From Leisingera aquimarina DSM 24565 (GTDB lineage: Bacteria > Pseudomonadota > Alphaproteobacteria > Rhodobacterales > Rhodobacteraceae), in the NCBI RefSeq assembly GCF_000473165.1, contig NZ_KI421504.1, forward strand, positions 2,634,413 through 2,698,412: a stretch of 64,000 nt of DNA, given 5' to 3'. This document shows, in pieces, positions 1 to 8,190 of the stretch (position 1 is its first letter; each line of letters begins with the position of its first letter). The notes under the pieces were generated by a model that made no database searches, was not told the DNA's origin, and was given only the letters and a program-made list of their open reading frames with translations. The position numbers were made by a program, and so were the translations under genes.

Positions 1-879
1 GTGGCTTTTGTCGGTCCCAATGGGGCAGGCAAGACCACGCTGCTGAAGATGCTGCTGGGGTTGGAAGAGCCGGATTTCGGTTCGGTGAAGCAGGGCACCA
101 ATCTGGAACTTGCGCTGTTCGATCAGACCCGCGATCAGCTGGATGGCAATGCGACCCTGTGGGAGAATCTGACTGCCGATCCCTTGCTGGGAATTTCCGG
201 CAAGGCGGATCAGGTGATGGTGCGCGGCCAGCCGAAACATGTGGTGGGCTATCTGAAGGAATTCTTGTTCGACGAACGCCAGGCACGCGCTCCTGTACGG
301 TCGCTCTCAGGCGGCGAAAAGGCGCGGCTGCTGCTGGCACGGCTGATGGCGCGGTCCTCGAACCTGCTGGTTCTGGATGAACCGACCAACGACCTGGACG
401 TGGAGACGCTGGACCTGCTGCAGGAGCTCTTGGACAACTACGACGGCACCGTGCTGCTGGTCAGCCACGACCGGGATTTCCTGGACCGGGTGGCGACCAC
501 CACAATTGCTATGGAGGGCAATGGCCAGGCCACCGCCTATGCCGGCGGCTGGAGCGATTACCTGGCGCAGCGCGGTCCGCTGGAGGCGGCTGACCGGCCT
601 GAGAAGGTGAAGCCTTCGAAGCCTAAGCCCAAGCAGGAAAGCCAGCCCAAGGACGGCCTCAGCTTCAAGGAAAAACACCGGCTGGAGGCGTTGCCGGGCG
701 AGATTGAGCGGCTGGAAGCGGAGATCGCCAAGCTGCAGGAGCTGATGGCGGATCCGCAGCTGTTCAGCCGCGAGCCGGTCAAATTCAAGAAGGCGACCGA
801 GGCGCTGGTCGAGCGGCAGGAGAAACTGGCCGCGGCCGAGGAAGAATGGCTGCTGCTGGAGGAAAAGGCCGAAGGCTGA
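1..879 (+). CDS. uup: ABC-F family ATPase, C-terminal part (Uup-like), 5' truncated by window
   Basis: This is the second ATP-binding cassette of a soluble ABC-F protein; members act on the ribosome or on branched DNA rather than in transport. Visible motifs are Walker A (GPNGAGKTT, residues 6-14), the ABC signature LSGGEKARLL (about 103-112), Walker B LLVLDEPTNDLD (about 122-133) and the switch SHD (about 155). A lysine/proline-rich linker (about 200-215) leads into a charged coiled-coil tail (about 225-290), the arrangement of Uup. The frame is open at base 1 and a lone second cassette is not a complete ABC-F protein, so the GTG at base 1 is almost certainly internal and the gene begins upstream of the window. 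Confidence 0.85.
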   Translation: MAFVGPNGAGKTTLLKMLLGLEEPDFGSVKQGTNLELALFDQTRDQLDGNATLWENLTADPLLGISGKADQVMVRGQPKHVVGYLKEFLFDERQARAPVRSLSGGEKARLLLARLMARSSNLLVLDEPTNDLDVETLDLLQELLDNYDGTVLLVSHDRDFLDRVATTTIAMEGNGQATAYAGGWSDYLAQRGPLEAADRPEKVKPSKPKPKQESQPKDGLSFKEKHRLEALPGEIERLEAEIAKLQELMADPQLFSREPVKFKKATEALVERQEKLAAAEEEWLLLEEKAEG

Positions 880-908
880 GGCGGTTGTTCCGGTTAGGAC
901 AGCAAGGC

Positions 909-942
909 TGACCAAATGTTTCGCGCGCGAAACATTTGGTCA
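909..942. repeat. 34-bp perfect palindrome downstream of uup
   Basis: The sequence reads TGACCAAATGTTTCGCG followed at once by its exact reverse complement, with no loop bases. It lies about 30 bp after the uup stop codon. No T-run follows, so a simple intrinsic terminator is not evident. It could be a transcript-end hairpin or a protein-binding palindrome. Confidence 0.7.
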
Positions 943-1024
943 AAGATGTTGCCGTAAAATTTTGGAATTTATCAGGAAATTTGAATTGCAGGTTAAGGTG
1001 GCGGCCGCTGCCTTGAACTTTTGA

Positions 1025-1579
1025 TTACTTGCGCCGAGGACGCGCGGGATTGCCGGTTACGGTTTCACCAGCCGCGACGTCCCTGGTCACAACCGCGCCG
1101 GCTCCGACGATGGCGCCATCACCGATGGTAACTCCCGGCAAAAGGATCGCGCCGCCGCCGATCCAGACGTCGGTACCCAGGGTGACGGGGCGGGCGATCT
1201 CCAGCCCCTGGGCGCGCAACGCCCTGTCCATGTGGTGCTGGGCGCAGTAGATCTGCACATTCGGCCCCAGCATGGTGCCGTCGCCGATAGTGACGGCTGC
1301 GGTGTCCAGAATGGTGCAGCCGGCGTTCAAATAGACGTTGTGGCCGAGGGTGATGTTGATGCCATAAGCGCAATGAAACGGCGCTTCGATCAGGCAGTTT
1401 GCGCCGTGGCCGGCAAAGAGTTTTGCCAGGGCCGGGCTGAACTGGGCGGCGGGATCGAGCGGTGCGGTGTTGTGCTGATGCACCGCGGTGCGGGCCTGAT
1501 ACCGCAACGCCCCCAGTTCGCTGTCCTGGCAACAGTACCAGTCGCCAGCCAGCATTTTCTGCCGTTCGGTTTTGCTCAT
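1025..1579 (-). CDS. Sugar O-acetyltransferase, left-handed beta-helix (maltose/galactoside acetyltransferase family)
   Basis: 184-residue acetyl-CoA-dependent O-acetyltransferase of the hexapeptide-repeat family (Maa/LacA/NodL type), cytosolic, transferring acetyl to a sugar or related hydroxyl. The N-terminal MSKTERQKMLAGDWY region is the typical maltose acetyltransferase cap. The C-terminal half shows hexapeptide turns (ITLGHNVYLNAG, VTIGDGTMLGPN, GVTIGDGAIVGAGAVV) ending in GNPARP, and the expected catalytic histidine lies in AQHHMD. I chose ATG 1579 because GGAGG sits just upstream; an in-frame extension to 1612 lacks such a site. The sugar substrate cannot be named from sequence. Confidence 0.85.
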   Translation of the reverse strand: MSKTERQKMLAGDWYCCQDSELGALRYQARTAVHQHNTAPLDPAAQFSPALAKLFAGHGANCLIEAPFHCAYGINITLGHNVYLNAGCTILDTAAVTIGDGTMLGPNVQIYCAQHHMDRALRAQGLEIARPVTLGTDVWIGGGAILLPGVTIGDGAIVGAGAVVTRDVAAGETVTGNPARPRRK

Positions 1580-1632
1580 CGGGGCCTCCGTGAGAGAGTG
1601 AATGGCTGGCACGGGGGATTGTCAATGACCGG

Positions 1633-1785
1633 GGGAATCTCCCGCGCCCGCAGGTGCCTTGGCTGCGCCAACGCGCCTTTGTGCGGCCTTGGGCCGCGCG
1701 TTGCTGCGCAACGCTGAAAGTTTTTGCTGAGAAGCGCTTCAGGAGCAGGTTTGCCCTGAAGACGCCATTTCGAGTGTGTGACCGG
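1633..1785. repeat. Dispersed intergenic repeat, copy A
   Basis: This stretch between the acetyltransferase and the SDR gene shares blocks with 3770-3988, 10475-10735 and 25472-25712. The shared pieces are a CTCCCGCGCCCGCAGG-like start, CGCCTTTGTGCGGCC, and an imperfect hairpin beginning GCTGAGAAGCGCTTCAGG at about 1727, then GTTTGCCCTGAAG. It lacks the tail seen in copies B and D. Confidence 0.6.
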
Positions 1786-1803
1786 CAAGCAGCGGCAGGC
1801 GGT

Positions 1804-2559
1804 TCAGCGCATCCGCAAGGCGCCATCGATGCGGATAACCTCGCCGTTGAGGTAGCCCATCTCGACGATGAAGCCTGCCAGACGTCCGTATTCGCCCGGG
1901 TCGCCCAGGCGGGCGGGGTTCGGCACGTCTGCCGCCAGCTGCTGCTGCACCTCTTCCGGCAGGCCGGCCAGCATAGGCGTCATGAAGATGCCGGGGGCGA
2001 TGGTCATCACCCGGATGCCCGAGGACGCCAGATCGCGCGCCATCGGCAGGCACATGCCGGCCACGCCGCCCTTGGAAGCGGCATAGGCGGCCTGGCCCTT
2101 TTGGCCGTCAAAGGCCGCGATGGAGGCGGTGTTGATGATCACCCCGCGGGCGCCGTCTGCGTCGGGGGTGTTCTTGGCGATTTCCACTGCAGCGAGGCGG
2201 GCGACGTTGAAAGTGCCGACCAGGTTGATGTCGATGGTGCGCTTGTAGGCATCGAGCGGATGGGCGCCGTCCTTGCCGACGGTCTTGGCGCCAATGGCGA
2301 TGCCGGCGCAATTCACGCAGGCCGTGATCTTGCCCATCTTTTCCACCGCATGGGCGATTGCAGCATTGACGGACTCTTCGCTGGTGACATCGGTTTGGGC
2401 AAAATGCCCGCCGATTTCCTGCGCGACCGAGGCGCCGCGGTCGGCGTCGCGGTCCAGGATGGTGACCTGGGCGCCTTGTTCGGCAAAGTAGCGGGCAGTG
2501 GCCTCGCCCAGGCCCGAGGCGGCGCCGGTGACAATGGCAGCGGTGTCTGCAAGTTTCAT
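1804..2559 (-). CDS. SDR-family NAD(P)-dependent oxidoreductase (3-hydroxyacyl-CoA dehydrogenase type II-like)
   Basis: 251-residue classical short-chain dehydrogenase. It has the cofactor motif TGAASGLG (residues 11-18), an acidic residue after beta-2 (LDRDAD) suggesting NAD(H), NCAG in place of NNAG (about 88), catalytic Ser in [10 protein letters not shown] and the YAASKGG catalytic Tyr/Lys. The long insert before the serine and the ending [12 protein letters not shown] resemble HSD17B10-type 3-hydroxy-2-methylbutyryl/3-hydroxyacyl-CoA dehydrogenases, so a role in beta-oxidation or branched-chain amino acid breakdown is likely but inferred. A GGGAGGAG site precedes the ATG. A palindrome at 2583-2596, upstream of the start, may be its operator. 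Confidence 0.85.
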   Translation of the reverse strand: MKLADTAAIVTGAASGLGEATARYFAEQGAQVTILDRDADRGASVAQEIGGHFAQTDVTSEESVNAAIAHAVEKMGKITACVNCAGIAIGAKTVGKDGAHPLDAYKRTIDINLVGTFNVARLAAVEIAKNTPDADGARGVIINTASIAAFDGQKGQAAYAASKGGVAGMCLPMARDLASSGIRVMTIAPGIFMTPMLAGLPEEVQQQLAADVPNPARLGDPGEYGRLAGFIVEMGYLNGEVIRIDGALRMR

Positions 2560-2582
2560 GAGCGGGGCTCCTCCCGGTTATC

Positions 2583-2596
2583 TGAACATTCGTTCA
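2583..2596. promoter_or_regulatory. Putative TetR-type operator upstream of the SDR gene
   Basis: TGAAC-ATTC-GTTCA is an inverted repeat with a 4-base spacer, about 24 bp upstream of the SDR start codon. Its layout resembles operators of TetR-family regulators of acyl-CoA metabolism. No regulator gene is adjacent, so the link is inference. Confidence 0.35.
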
Positions 2597-2648
2597 TATA
2601 ATGGAGGCGGCCTGCATCTGTCCAGCGGGACGGGACGTCGCGGGGCGG

Positions 2649-3575
2649 TCAGGCGCCCATCTGCCGCCGGTCCAGCAGTGTCAGGGGGCGTAAAAGACGG
2701 CCCAAAGGCGGCCAAAGGCCCCAGGTTCCACCCAGGCGGTGCGCCTTGGCGCCGGTGCCGAGTTTGAATCGGGCAAGCCCAGGCGCGCGCCCGGTATCGA
2801 TTAAGCCAAAGTCGAGGCGGCAGATGCCCTTGGCGGCAAGCCAGCATGCGGCCTCCCACAGCAACAGGGGATGGGCGCTGAGCTGTTTGCCGCGCGCGGT
2901 GGTATGCGCGATGTGATAGGTGGCGCTGCTGCCATGGGTGAGGATCAGGATGGCGGCGACCGGGTCCTTGCCCTCGAACGCCTGGAACAGCTTGGCCTTG
3001 CCTTTGTTTTCGCGCGCATAGGCGAGGGTGAGGGGGAGGGGCCAGCTGCGGTAGCCGCGGGCGGTTTGCTGTTTGGCGTCGGCCGCAAACAGCCAGTGGC
3101 GCGGGTCGTGCGGCAAGTTCTGCCGGGTGAGGCGCAGGCCCTGGGATTTGCCGTGGTTCAGACGGTTGCGCCATTTCTGGTGCAGGGCTGTCCGGCGCTG
3201 TTCGGGGTCGCCGGTCAGATCCCAAAGCGCCGCATGCGCCGGGGTGACAAGCGGCACCGCACCAAGGCGGGCGAGCTGCGGCGCGGGTGTTTCCGGCGAC
3301 AGGATCAGCGGGGTGCGGCCCAGCCCGCGCGCGCGCAAGGCTGCCATCAGGGGCGCGGTGTTTCTCAAATCCGCCCGGTTCACCATCGCCAGGCGCAGCC
3401 CGCCAGGCAGGCGGCGATGCAAAACCAGCAGGTTCTGTGCGTCTTCCAGCATCAGCGGGTCCTGCCCGCAGGCCATCAGCGCGCGGGCAAACTCCGGCGA
3501 TTGCTGGAGGGCGCGGGGCTGGGGGCGGCTGGTGGCCGCTGCGGGGATATCGGGATCGGGGGCACTGTCGAACAT
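2649..3575 (-). CDS. GNAT/FemAB-like acyltransferase-fold protein, unknown substrate
   Basis: 308-residue protein starting MFDSAPDPDIP. The C-terminal half has an acetyltransferase-like core: RKAxHQKWRNRLNHGK-like basic helix (about residues 150-165), then AAILILTHGSSATYHIAH (about 225-242) and a final segment ICRLDFGLIDTGRAPGLARF, where substrate ends pass over beta-5 as in FemAB/GNAT-type proteins. Annotators usually call these GNAT-family N-acetyltransferases; the acceptor is unknown. The frame is open further upstream to 3893, but that segment overlaps a repeat and a divergent small gene, so I take the ATG at 3575. It is divergent from the 45-residue membrane peptide at 3622. Confidence 0.65.
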   Translation of the reverse strand: MFDSAPDPDIPAAATSRPQPRALQQSPEFARALMACGQDPLMLEDAQNLLVLHRRLPGGLRLAMVNRADLRNTAPLMAALRARGLGRTPLILSPETPAPQLARLGAVPLVTPAHAALWDLTGDPEQRRTALHQKWRNRLNHGKSQGLRLTRQNLPHDPRHWLFAADAKQQTARGYRSWPLPLTLAYARENKGKAKLFQAFEGKDPVAAILILTHGSSATYHIAHTTARGKQLSAHPLLLWEAACWLAAKGICRLDFGLIDTGRAPGLARFKLGTGAKAHRLGGTWGLWPPLGRLLRPLTLLDRRQMGA

Positions 3576-3621
3576 GAGGCCATTAACGCGGTGGAAACCT
3601 AAATCATGGTTAACTTCCGGC

Positions 3622-3759
3622 ATGAAGCAAACAAAACAGATCATGGGGCAGGCGGCAGCTGCCCCGCGGATGACCAAGGCAGCGGCGCTGCTGATTGCCA
3701 TCGGGCTGTCGGTGCCGGTGTTTCTGGTGCTGACGCTGGTTGAAAAGGTGCTGTTATAG
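3622..3759 (+). CDS. Small single-span membrane protein (45 aa), unknown function
   Basis: Short reading frame coding MKQTKQIMGQ..., a basic N-terminus followed by a hydrophobic helix AALLIAIGLSVPVFLVLTLV and a short tail, so probably one membrane span. It is divergent from the acyltransferase-like gene with a gap of 46 bp. There is no strong Shine-Dalgarno and no family I recognise. It stops immediately before dispersed repeat B, and apart from the membrane helix the only support is the compact position. It may be spurious. Confidence 0.4.
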   Translation: MKQTKQIMGQAAAAPRMTKAAALLIAIGLSVPVFLVLTLVEKVLL

Positions 3760-3769
3760 AGGCTGCCGG

Positions 3770-3988
3770 GAGGGCTCCCGCGCCCGCAGGCGCATTGGCT
3801 CGCCAATACGCCTTTGTGCGGCCCTGGGCGTGGCGCCGCGTTGCAGCGCAAGGAAGTTGGCTGAGAGGCGCTTAAGGGCAGGTTTGCCCTCAAGGCGCCT
3901 GTTTGAGTTTACCCTGGCCATCCCCGCCTCAAGGATAAACCGTGCTGCGCACGGCGGCTGCGCCGTCCTTGACCCGGCGCTGGCCTGT
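3770..3988. repeat. Dispersed intergenic repeat, copy B (in a 400-bp gene-free stretch)
   Basis: The stretch 3760-4161 holds no supportable gene. Its first half is a copy of the dispersed repeat: GGAGGGCTCCCGCGCCCGC, CGCCTTTGTGCGGCCCTGGG, then the hairpin GGCGCTTAAGGGCA/GGTTTGCCCTCAAGGCGCC at about 3865-3900, followed by a GGCTGCGCCGTCCTTGACCC tail shared with copy D. The hairpin arms pair over about 13 bases. Confidence 0.65.
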
Positions 3989-4100
3989 TCCGGCGTGTGC
4001 CTTGAAGGAAGCGCGACCGCGCCGCGCGGCTGCGCGGCGCCATGCCCAACCATGAAGGCCCATCTATGATGGGGCTGGAATGGGCGGGAGGGCTTGCTGC

Positions 4101-4129
4101 AAATAGAAAAGGGAGCGCGGCGGCTCCCC
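4101..4129 (-). terminator. Intrinsic terminator of tyrS
   Basis: Read on the minus strand, GGGGAGC, a six-base loop and GCTCCC form a GC stem followed by TTTTCTATTT. It lies 33 bp after the tyrS stop codon. Confidence 0.75.
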
Positions 4130-4161
4130 TGTATTGTGTCATTCCGGCCTGTTCAGCCTGC

Positions 4162-5418
4162 TCAGCCGTCCAGCCGGACCAGGGCGTGGCGCTTCTTGCC
4201 CGCGCTCAGCTTGATCGGCGAGGACAGCGCACCTGCGTCGATCATCAGGCCCGCATCAGTCAGCGGCTGGTCGTCGATCTTGGCGCCGTTCTCGGAAATC
4301 AGGCGCTTGGCGTCCTTGCCGGATTTGGCGAGACCGGATTTCACGATCAGCTGCACAATGGAAATGCCGTCGCCCAGATCCTCTGAGGACAGCGACAGGG
4401 TGGGGAGGTCGTCACCGATGCCGCCTTTCTCGAACACTTCGCGGGCGGTTGCTTCTGCTGCCGCTGCAGCCTCGGCGCCGTGGCAAAGGGTGGTGACCTC
4501 ATTGGCCAGGATCACCTTTGCAGCGTTGACCTCGGACCCTGCCAGCGCGCCGAGGCGCTCGCACTCCTCCACTGGAAGTTCGGTGTAGAGTTTCAGGAAC
4601 CGGCCCACGTCGGCGTCGGTAGTGTTGCGCCAGAACTGCCAGAACTCATAAGGGGAACGCATCTCGGGGTTGAGCCAGACCGCGCCGTCCTGCGACTTGC
4701 CCATCTTCTTGCCGTCCGAAGTGGTCAGCAGCGGCGAGGTGAGGCCATAGACCTCATGGTCGATGGTGCGGCGGGTGAGGTCGATACCGTTGACGATATT
4801 GCCCCATTGATCCGAGCCGCCCATCTGCAGGATGCAGCCGTAGCGGTTGTTCAGCTCCATGAAGTCATAGGCCTGCAGGATCATGTAGTTGAATTCGAGG
4901 AAGCTGAGCGACTGCTCGCGGTCAAGGCGTGATTTGACGCTTTCGAATGCCAGCATCCGGTTCACCGAGAAATGGCGGCCGATGTCGCGCAGGAATTCCA
5001 GGTAGTTCAAGCTGTCCAGCCATTCAGCGTTGTTCAGCATCAACGCCTTGTTCGGCGCGTCGCTGTCATAGTCGATGTAGGCGGAGAACACCTTCTTGAT
5101 GCCCGCGATATTGTCGTCGATCTGCGCCTCGGTCAGCAGCGGGCGTTCATCGGCGCGGAAGGAGGGGTCGCCCACCTTGGTGGTGCCGCCACCCATCAGG
5201 GTGATCGGCTGATGGCCGGTTTTCTGGAACCAGCGCAGCATCATGATCTGGATGAGCGAGCCGACGTGCAGCGATTTCGCTGTTGCGTCAAAGCCGATAT
5301 AGGCCGGGCGCACACCTTGCAGCAGAGCCTCGTCCAGGCCCTGATAATCGGTGCAGTCCGCGAGGAACCCGCGTTCCATCATGACTGCGACGAAATCCGA
5401 TTTCGGTGTGTAGGTCAT
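4162..5418 (-). CDS. tyrS: Tyrosyl-tRNA synthetase
   Basis: 418-residue class I aminoacyl-tRNA synthetase that attaches tyrosine to tRNA-Tyr in the cytosol. It shows the HIGH-like motif HVGS within [16 protein letters not shown], the tyrosine-binding region [14 protein letters not shown], the [11 protein letters not shown] segment and the KMSKS-type loop KKMGKSQ. A C-terminal S4-like RNA-binding domain ends in [14 protein letters not shown]. Start ATG 5418 is preceded by GAGGCA; an in-frame upstream codon at 5448 is not conserved. It is divergent from anmK with about 140 bp between, and has its own terminator at 4101-4129. Confidence 0.97.
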   Translation of the reverse strand: MTYTPKSDFVAVMMERGFLADCTDYQGLDEALLQGVRPAYIGFDATAKSLHVGSLIQIMMLRWFQKTGHQPITLMGGGTTKVGDPSFRADERPLLTEAQIDDNIAGIKKVFSAYIDYDSDAPNKALMLNNAEWLDSLNYLEFLRDIGRHFSVNRMLAFESVKSRLDREQSLSFLEFNYMILQAYDFMELNNRYGCILQMGGSDQWGNIVNGIDLTRRTIDHEVYGLTSPLLTTSDGKKMGKSQDGAVWLNPEMRSPYEFWQFWRNTTDADVGRFLKLYTELPVEECERLGALAGSEVNAAKVILANEVTTLCHGAEAAAAAEATAREVFEKGGIGDDLPTLSLSSEDLGDGISIVQLIVKSGLAKSGKDAKRLISENGAKIDDQPLTDAGLMIDAGALSSPIKLSAGKKRHALVRLDG

Positions 5419-5559
5419 AACATGCCTCGGTCTATGATTTTGCACCATGCCCTATAAATCGCATTGGCGCCGGTTGGAACCTGTTTTCCCGGCAAAATAT
5501 GCGCTGTAGTATTGTTGGCAACGGGCGGGACGGTCCGGATCCTTGGAAGGGGCAGGGCC

Positions 5560-6669
5560 ATGAGCAAGGCCATAGCAAAAACGGGTGCGGTCAGAGCACT
5601 GGGCGCGATGAGCGGCACCTCGCTGGACGGGGTGGATGCGGCGGTGGTGGTGAGCGACGGCGCGCGCATTCACGAATTTGGCGAGAGCAGCTACCGCGAA
5701 TACTCGGCGGAGGAACGCAGCATACTGCGCGCCGGCCTGGGCAAATGGACCGGGGTGGAGGTGGACGCCGCGGCAGAGGTCTGCGACGCGGCCCATGCGG
5801 CGGCGCTGGCGGAGTTCGGGGATGTGGAGATCATCGGTTTTCACGGTCAGACCCTGGCCCATGCGCCGCGGCGGCAAGGCACCCTGCAGGTGGGCGACGG
5901 CGCGGCCCTGGCCGAACGGTTGGGCAAGCCGGTGGTCTGGGATTTCCGCTCGGATGATGTGTCGATGGGCGGCGAGGGCGCACCGCTGGCGCCGTTCTTT
6001 CACTTTGCCTGTGCAAAATACATCGGCGCCGAAAGGCCGCTGTGCTTTCTGAACCTCGGCGGGGTCGGCAACCTCACCTATGTGGACCCGCGGTTTGAGC
6101 GGCCTGAGGAGCCCGGCGCGCTGCTGGCCTTCGACACTGGTCCGGCTAATGCGCCGGTCAATGATCTGGTGCAGGAGCGGCTGGGCATCCCTTGGGATGC
6201 GGATGGCAAGGTGGCGCGCTCCGGCACTGTGGAAGCCGGTGCGCTGGAGCTGTTTCTGGCAGAGCCATACTTTGCAAGAATGCCGCCTAAATCACTGGAC
6301 CGGAATGATTTTGCCGAGATGGTGGGGCTGGTGAAGGAGTTGAGCGATGCCGACGCGGCAGCGACCTTAATCGCCATGTGTGCGGCCAGCGTGGCGCAAG
6401 GGATGGAGCATTGCCCGGAGCCGCCAGAAGCGGTTCTGGTCACAGGCGGCGGGCGGCATAATCCGGTGCTGATGGAGATGCTGCGGGTGTCGCTCGATTG
6501 TGCGGTGAAGCCGGTTGAGGACGCAGGCCTGGACGGCGACATGCTGGAGGCGCAGGCCTTTGCGCATCTAGCGGTGCGGGTTGCACGCGGGATGGCGACA
6601 TCGGCACCCGGCACCACCGGTGTGCGGGCTTGCGTCGGCGGCGGTGTGGTTAGCGTTCCGGGGGCGTGA
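5560..6669 (+). CDS. anmK: Anhydro-N-acetylmuramic acid kinase
   Basis: 369-residue ATP-dependent kinase of peptidoglycan recycling. It converts 1,6-anhydro-MurNAc to MurNAc-6-phosphate in the cytosol. Diagnostic elements are the N-terminal [15 protein letters not shown], the central [24 protein letters not shown] and [14 protein letters not shown], and the late [14 protein letters not shown]. Start ATG 5560 is chosen because GGAAGGGG precedes it; residues before it are not family-like. It is divergent from tyrS, an arrangement common in Rhodobacteraceae. Two perfect hairpins follow the stop. Confidence 0.95.
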   Translation: MSKAIAKTGAVRALGAMSGTSLDGVDAAVVVSDGARIHEFGESSYREYSAEERSILRAGLGKWTGVEVDAAAEVCDAAHAAALAEFGDVEIIGFHGQTLAHAPRRQGTLQVGDGAALAERLGKPVVWDFRSDDVSMGGEGAPLAPFFHFACAKYIGAERPLCFLNLGGVGNLTYVDPRFERPEEPGALLAFDTGPANAPVNDLVQERLGIPWDADGKVARSGTVEAGALELFLAEPYFARMPPKSLDRNDFAEMVGLVKELSDADAAATLIAMCAASVAQGMEHCPEPPEAVLVTGGGRHNPVLMEMLRVSLDCAVKPVEDAGLDGDMLEAQAFAHLAVRVARGMATSAPGTTGVRACVGGGVVSVPGA

Positions 6670-6684
6670 GATGGAGACTTGGGG

Positions 6685-6731
6685 GACAAGAAACTTGGAA
6701 GTTTCTTGTCAAATTTCTTTGAAGAAATTTG
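6685..6731. terminator. Two adjacent perfect hairpins between convergent genes
   Basis: GACAAGAAACTT-GG-AAGTTTCTTGTC (6685-6710) is followed directly by CAAATTTCTT-TG-AAGAAATTTG (6710-6731). They lie between the convergent anmK and desaturase genes, so a two-way termination role is likely. Confidence 0.6.
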
Positions 6732-6750
6732 TGCGGCCTTTGTCGACCGG

Positions 6751-7653
6751 TCAGCGGGAGATCTGCCGGAGATAATCTGCTGAGAAATCCCGATACCCAT
6801 CCGAAGTCGACTTCAGATGCGCCTGCGTGATCTCATGGAACACGGGCAGCTGGTGGAAGGGCACATTCGGAAAGGAATGATGCTCGGCATGATAGGGCAT
6901 GTTCCAGGCCAGAAAACGCACCAGACGGTTGGTGAAGGTGGTGCGGGAGTTTTCCAGCATGTTGGCAACAGGCGGACAGAGCCCGTGTTCTGCCAAGAGA
7001 TAGGCGCGCAGGAACGGCTGGCCGATCAGCAGCGGCACAAGCCACAGCCACAAAACCAGCGGTGACGCCAGCAGGCTCAGCAGCGCGGCGGCGTAGACCG
7101 CCAGCAGCACCCGCGCCTCCAGCCGCATGTGCGCGTGACGGCGTTCCGGCAGGTACGGGGCATCAATGGTGCCAAAGGCGTTGCGCCAGAGGGTCCCCGC
7201 CATGCCGCGCCAATAGCCCCAGCCGCTGAGGTATTTGAACCATTGCGGAACGGTCTCCGGGCGCGGCCCGTGTTCCAACTCGGGGTCGCTTTCGGGGTCA
7301 TTGGTGAACTTGTGATGCGCCAGGTGGAAGTAGCGGAACCAGATAAAAGGCAGCGCCATGGCCAGGGCGCAGACATGGCCTGCGGCCTCGTTCAGCCACT
7401 TGCTGCGGAAAGGGGTCTGGTGGGTGCATTCGTGGCTGAGGGTAAACAGGAAAACCAACAGCACCCCCTGAGGCAGCATCAAGAACGGCCAGAAGGGCAC
7501 TTGCAGCGCAATGCCTGTGGTGCATACAGCCATTGCGGCAAGGTACAGCGCAAGGTGCTGCAGCCCCGCAGCATCGGAACGGGTGGTCAGAGACGCTTTG
7601 GTCTCCGGTGGCAGCGACTTGATAAGGGCGGTGTGATCCATATGCGCAGACAT
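6751..7653 (-). CDS. Membrane fatty acid desaturase
   Basis: 300-residue di-iron membrane desaturase/hydroxylase family protein. The three histidine boxes are HECTH, HLAHH and HAEHH, set among hydrophobic spans (for example LALYLAAMAVCTTGIAL, GVLLVFLFTLSHE, VLLAVYAAALLSLLASPLVLWLWLVPLL). It would introduce a double bond or hydroxyl into an acyl chain or lipid head group at the inner membrane; the substrate is unknown. The start is uncertain: ATG 7653 and ATG 7641 are possible, as is a TTG at 7689, and none has a clear Shine-Dalgarno. It follows a cupin gene on the same strand and may be co-transcribed with it. Confidence 0.85.
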   Translation of the reverse strand: MSAHMDHTALIKSLPPETKASLTTRSDAAGLQHLALYLAAMAVCTTGIALQVPFWPFLMLPQGVLLVFLFTLSHECTHQTPFRSKWLNEAAGHVCALAMALPFIWFRYFHLAHHKFTNDPESDPELEHGPRPETVPQWFKYLSGWGYWRGMAGTLWRNAFGTIDAPYLPERRHAHMRLEARVLLAVYAAALLSLLASPLVLWLWLVPLLIGQPFLRAYLLAEHGLCPPVANMLENSRTTFTNRLVRFLAWNMPYHAEHHSFPNVPFHQLPVFHEITQAHLKSTSDGYRDFSADYLRQISR

Positions 7654-7698
7654 ATGGACAGTCTTGTCCAGTCTTTTGATTCGCCGCAAGAGGCGGGA

Positions 7699-8118
7699 TC
7701 AACCACGCGGGATGTCAAAGCCAGGCGCAGCGAGTTCAAATCCTTCGAACTGAAAGCCGGGCGATACAGTGCAGCTCACCAATGTGTAGTCCCCGGTTGT
7801 GCGGGCGGCCTGCCAGTGACCTTCGGGCACGATCTGCTGCGGCGCGCCTTTGATCAGATCAGGGGTCAGCAAGTGGTCCTGCGCCGGGCCTTCCGCTGTT
7901 TCCGCCATCGACAGCACCAGCGGCGCACCGGCATGGAAAAGCCAAATCTCAGACGCATCGACCCGGTGCCAATGGCTGTTCTCGCCGCCCTTTAAAAGGA
8001 AGTAAATACAGGTGCCTGCGGGCCGGCCTTCATTCTCCGCCCGCCAGGTTTCCCGGTACCAGCCGCCCTCCGGGTGCTGCTGCAGGCCCAGGTGCTGGAT
8101 GATCTGATCGGCGGTCAT
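7699..8118 (-). CDS. Cupin_5 (DUF985) family protein
   Basis: 139-residue single-domain cupin of the YML079w-like/DUF985 family. Hallmarks are [15 protein letters not shown] near the N-terminus, the [23 protein letters not shown] core and the [23 protein letters not shown] end. Function in the family is not settled; structures show an RmlC-like barrel and an epimerase or sensor role has been suggested. The start at ATG 8118 matches the family. The frame stays open to 8991 on this strand, but that part lies opposite selO and is not family-like. The gene is divergent from selO and upstream of the desaturase. Confidence 0.85.
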   Translation of the reverse strand: MTADQIIQHLGLQQHPEGGWYRETWRAENEGRPAGTCIYFLLKGGENSHWHRVDASEIWLFHAGAPLVLSMAETAEGPAQDHLLTPDLIKGAPQQIVPEGHWQAARTTGDYTLVSCTVSPGFQFEGFELAAPGFDIPRG

Positions 8119-8190
8119 TGCGGCAAACTCCCTGTGGTTCTTGGCCTCTTTGGCGCTGGTAAATCTGTATCCGGCGCATATGTTTGGGCC

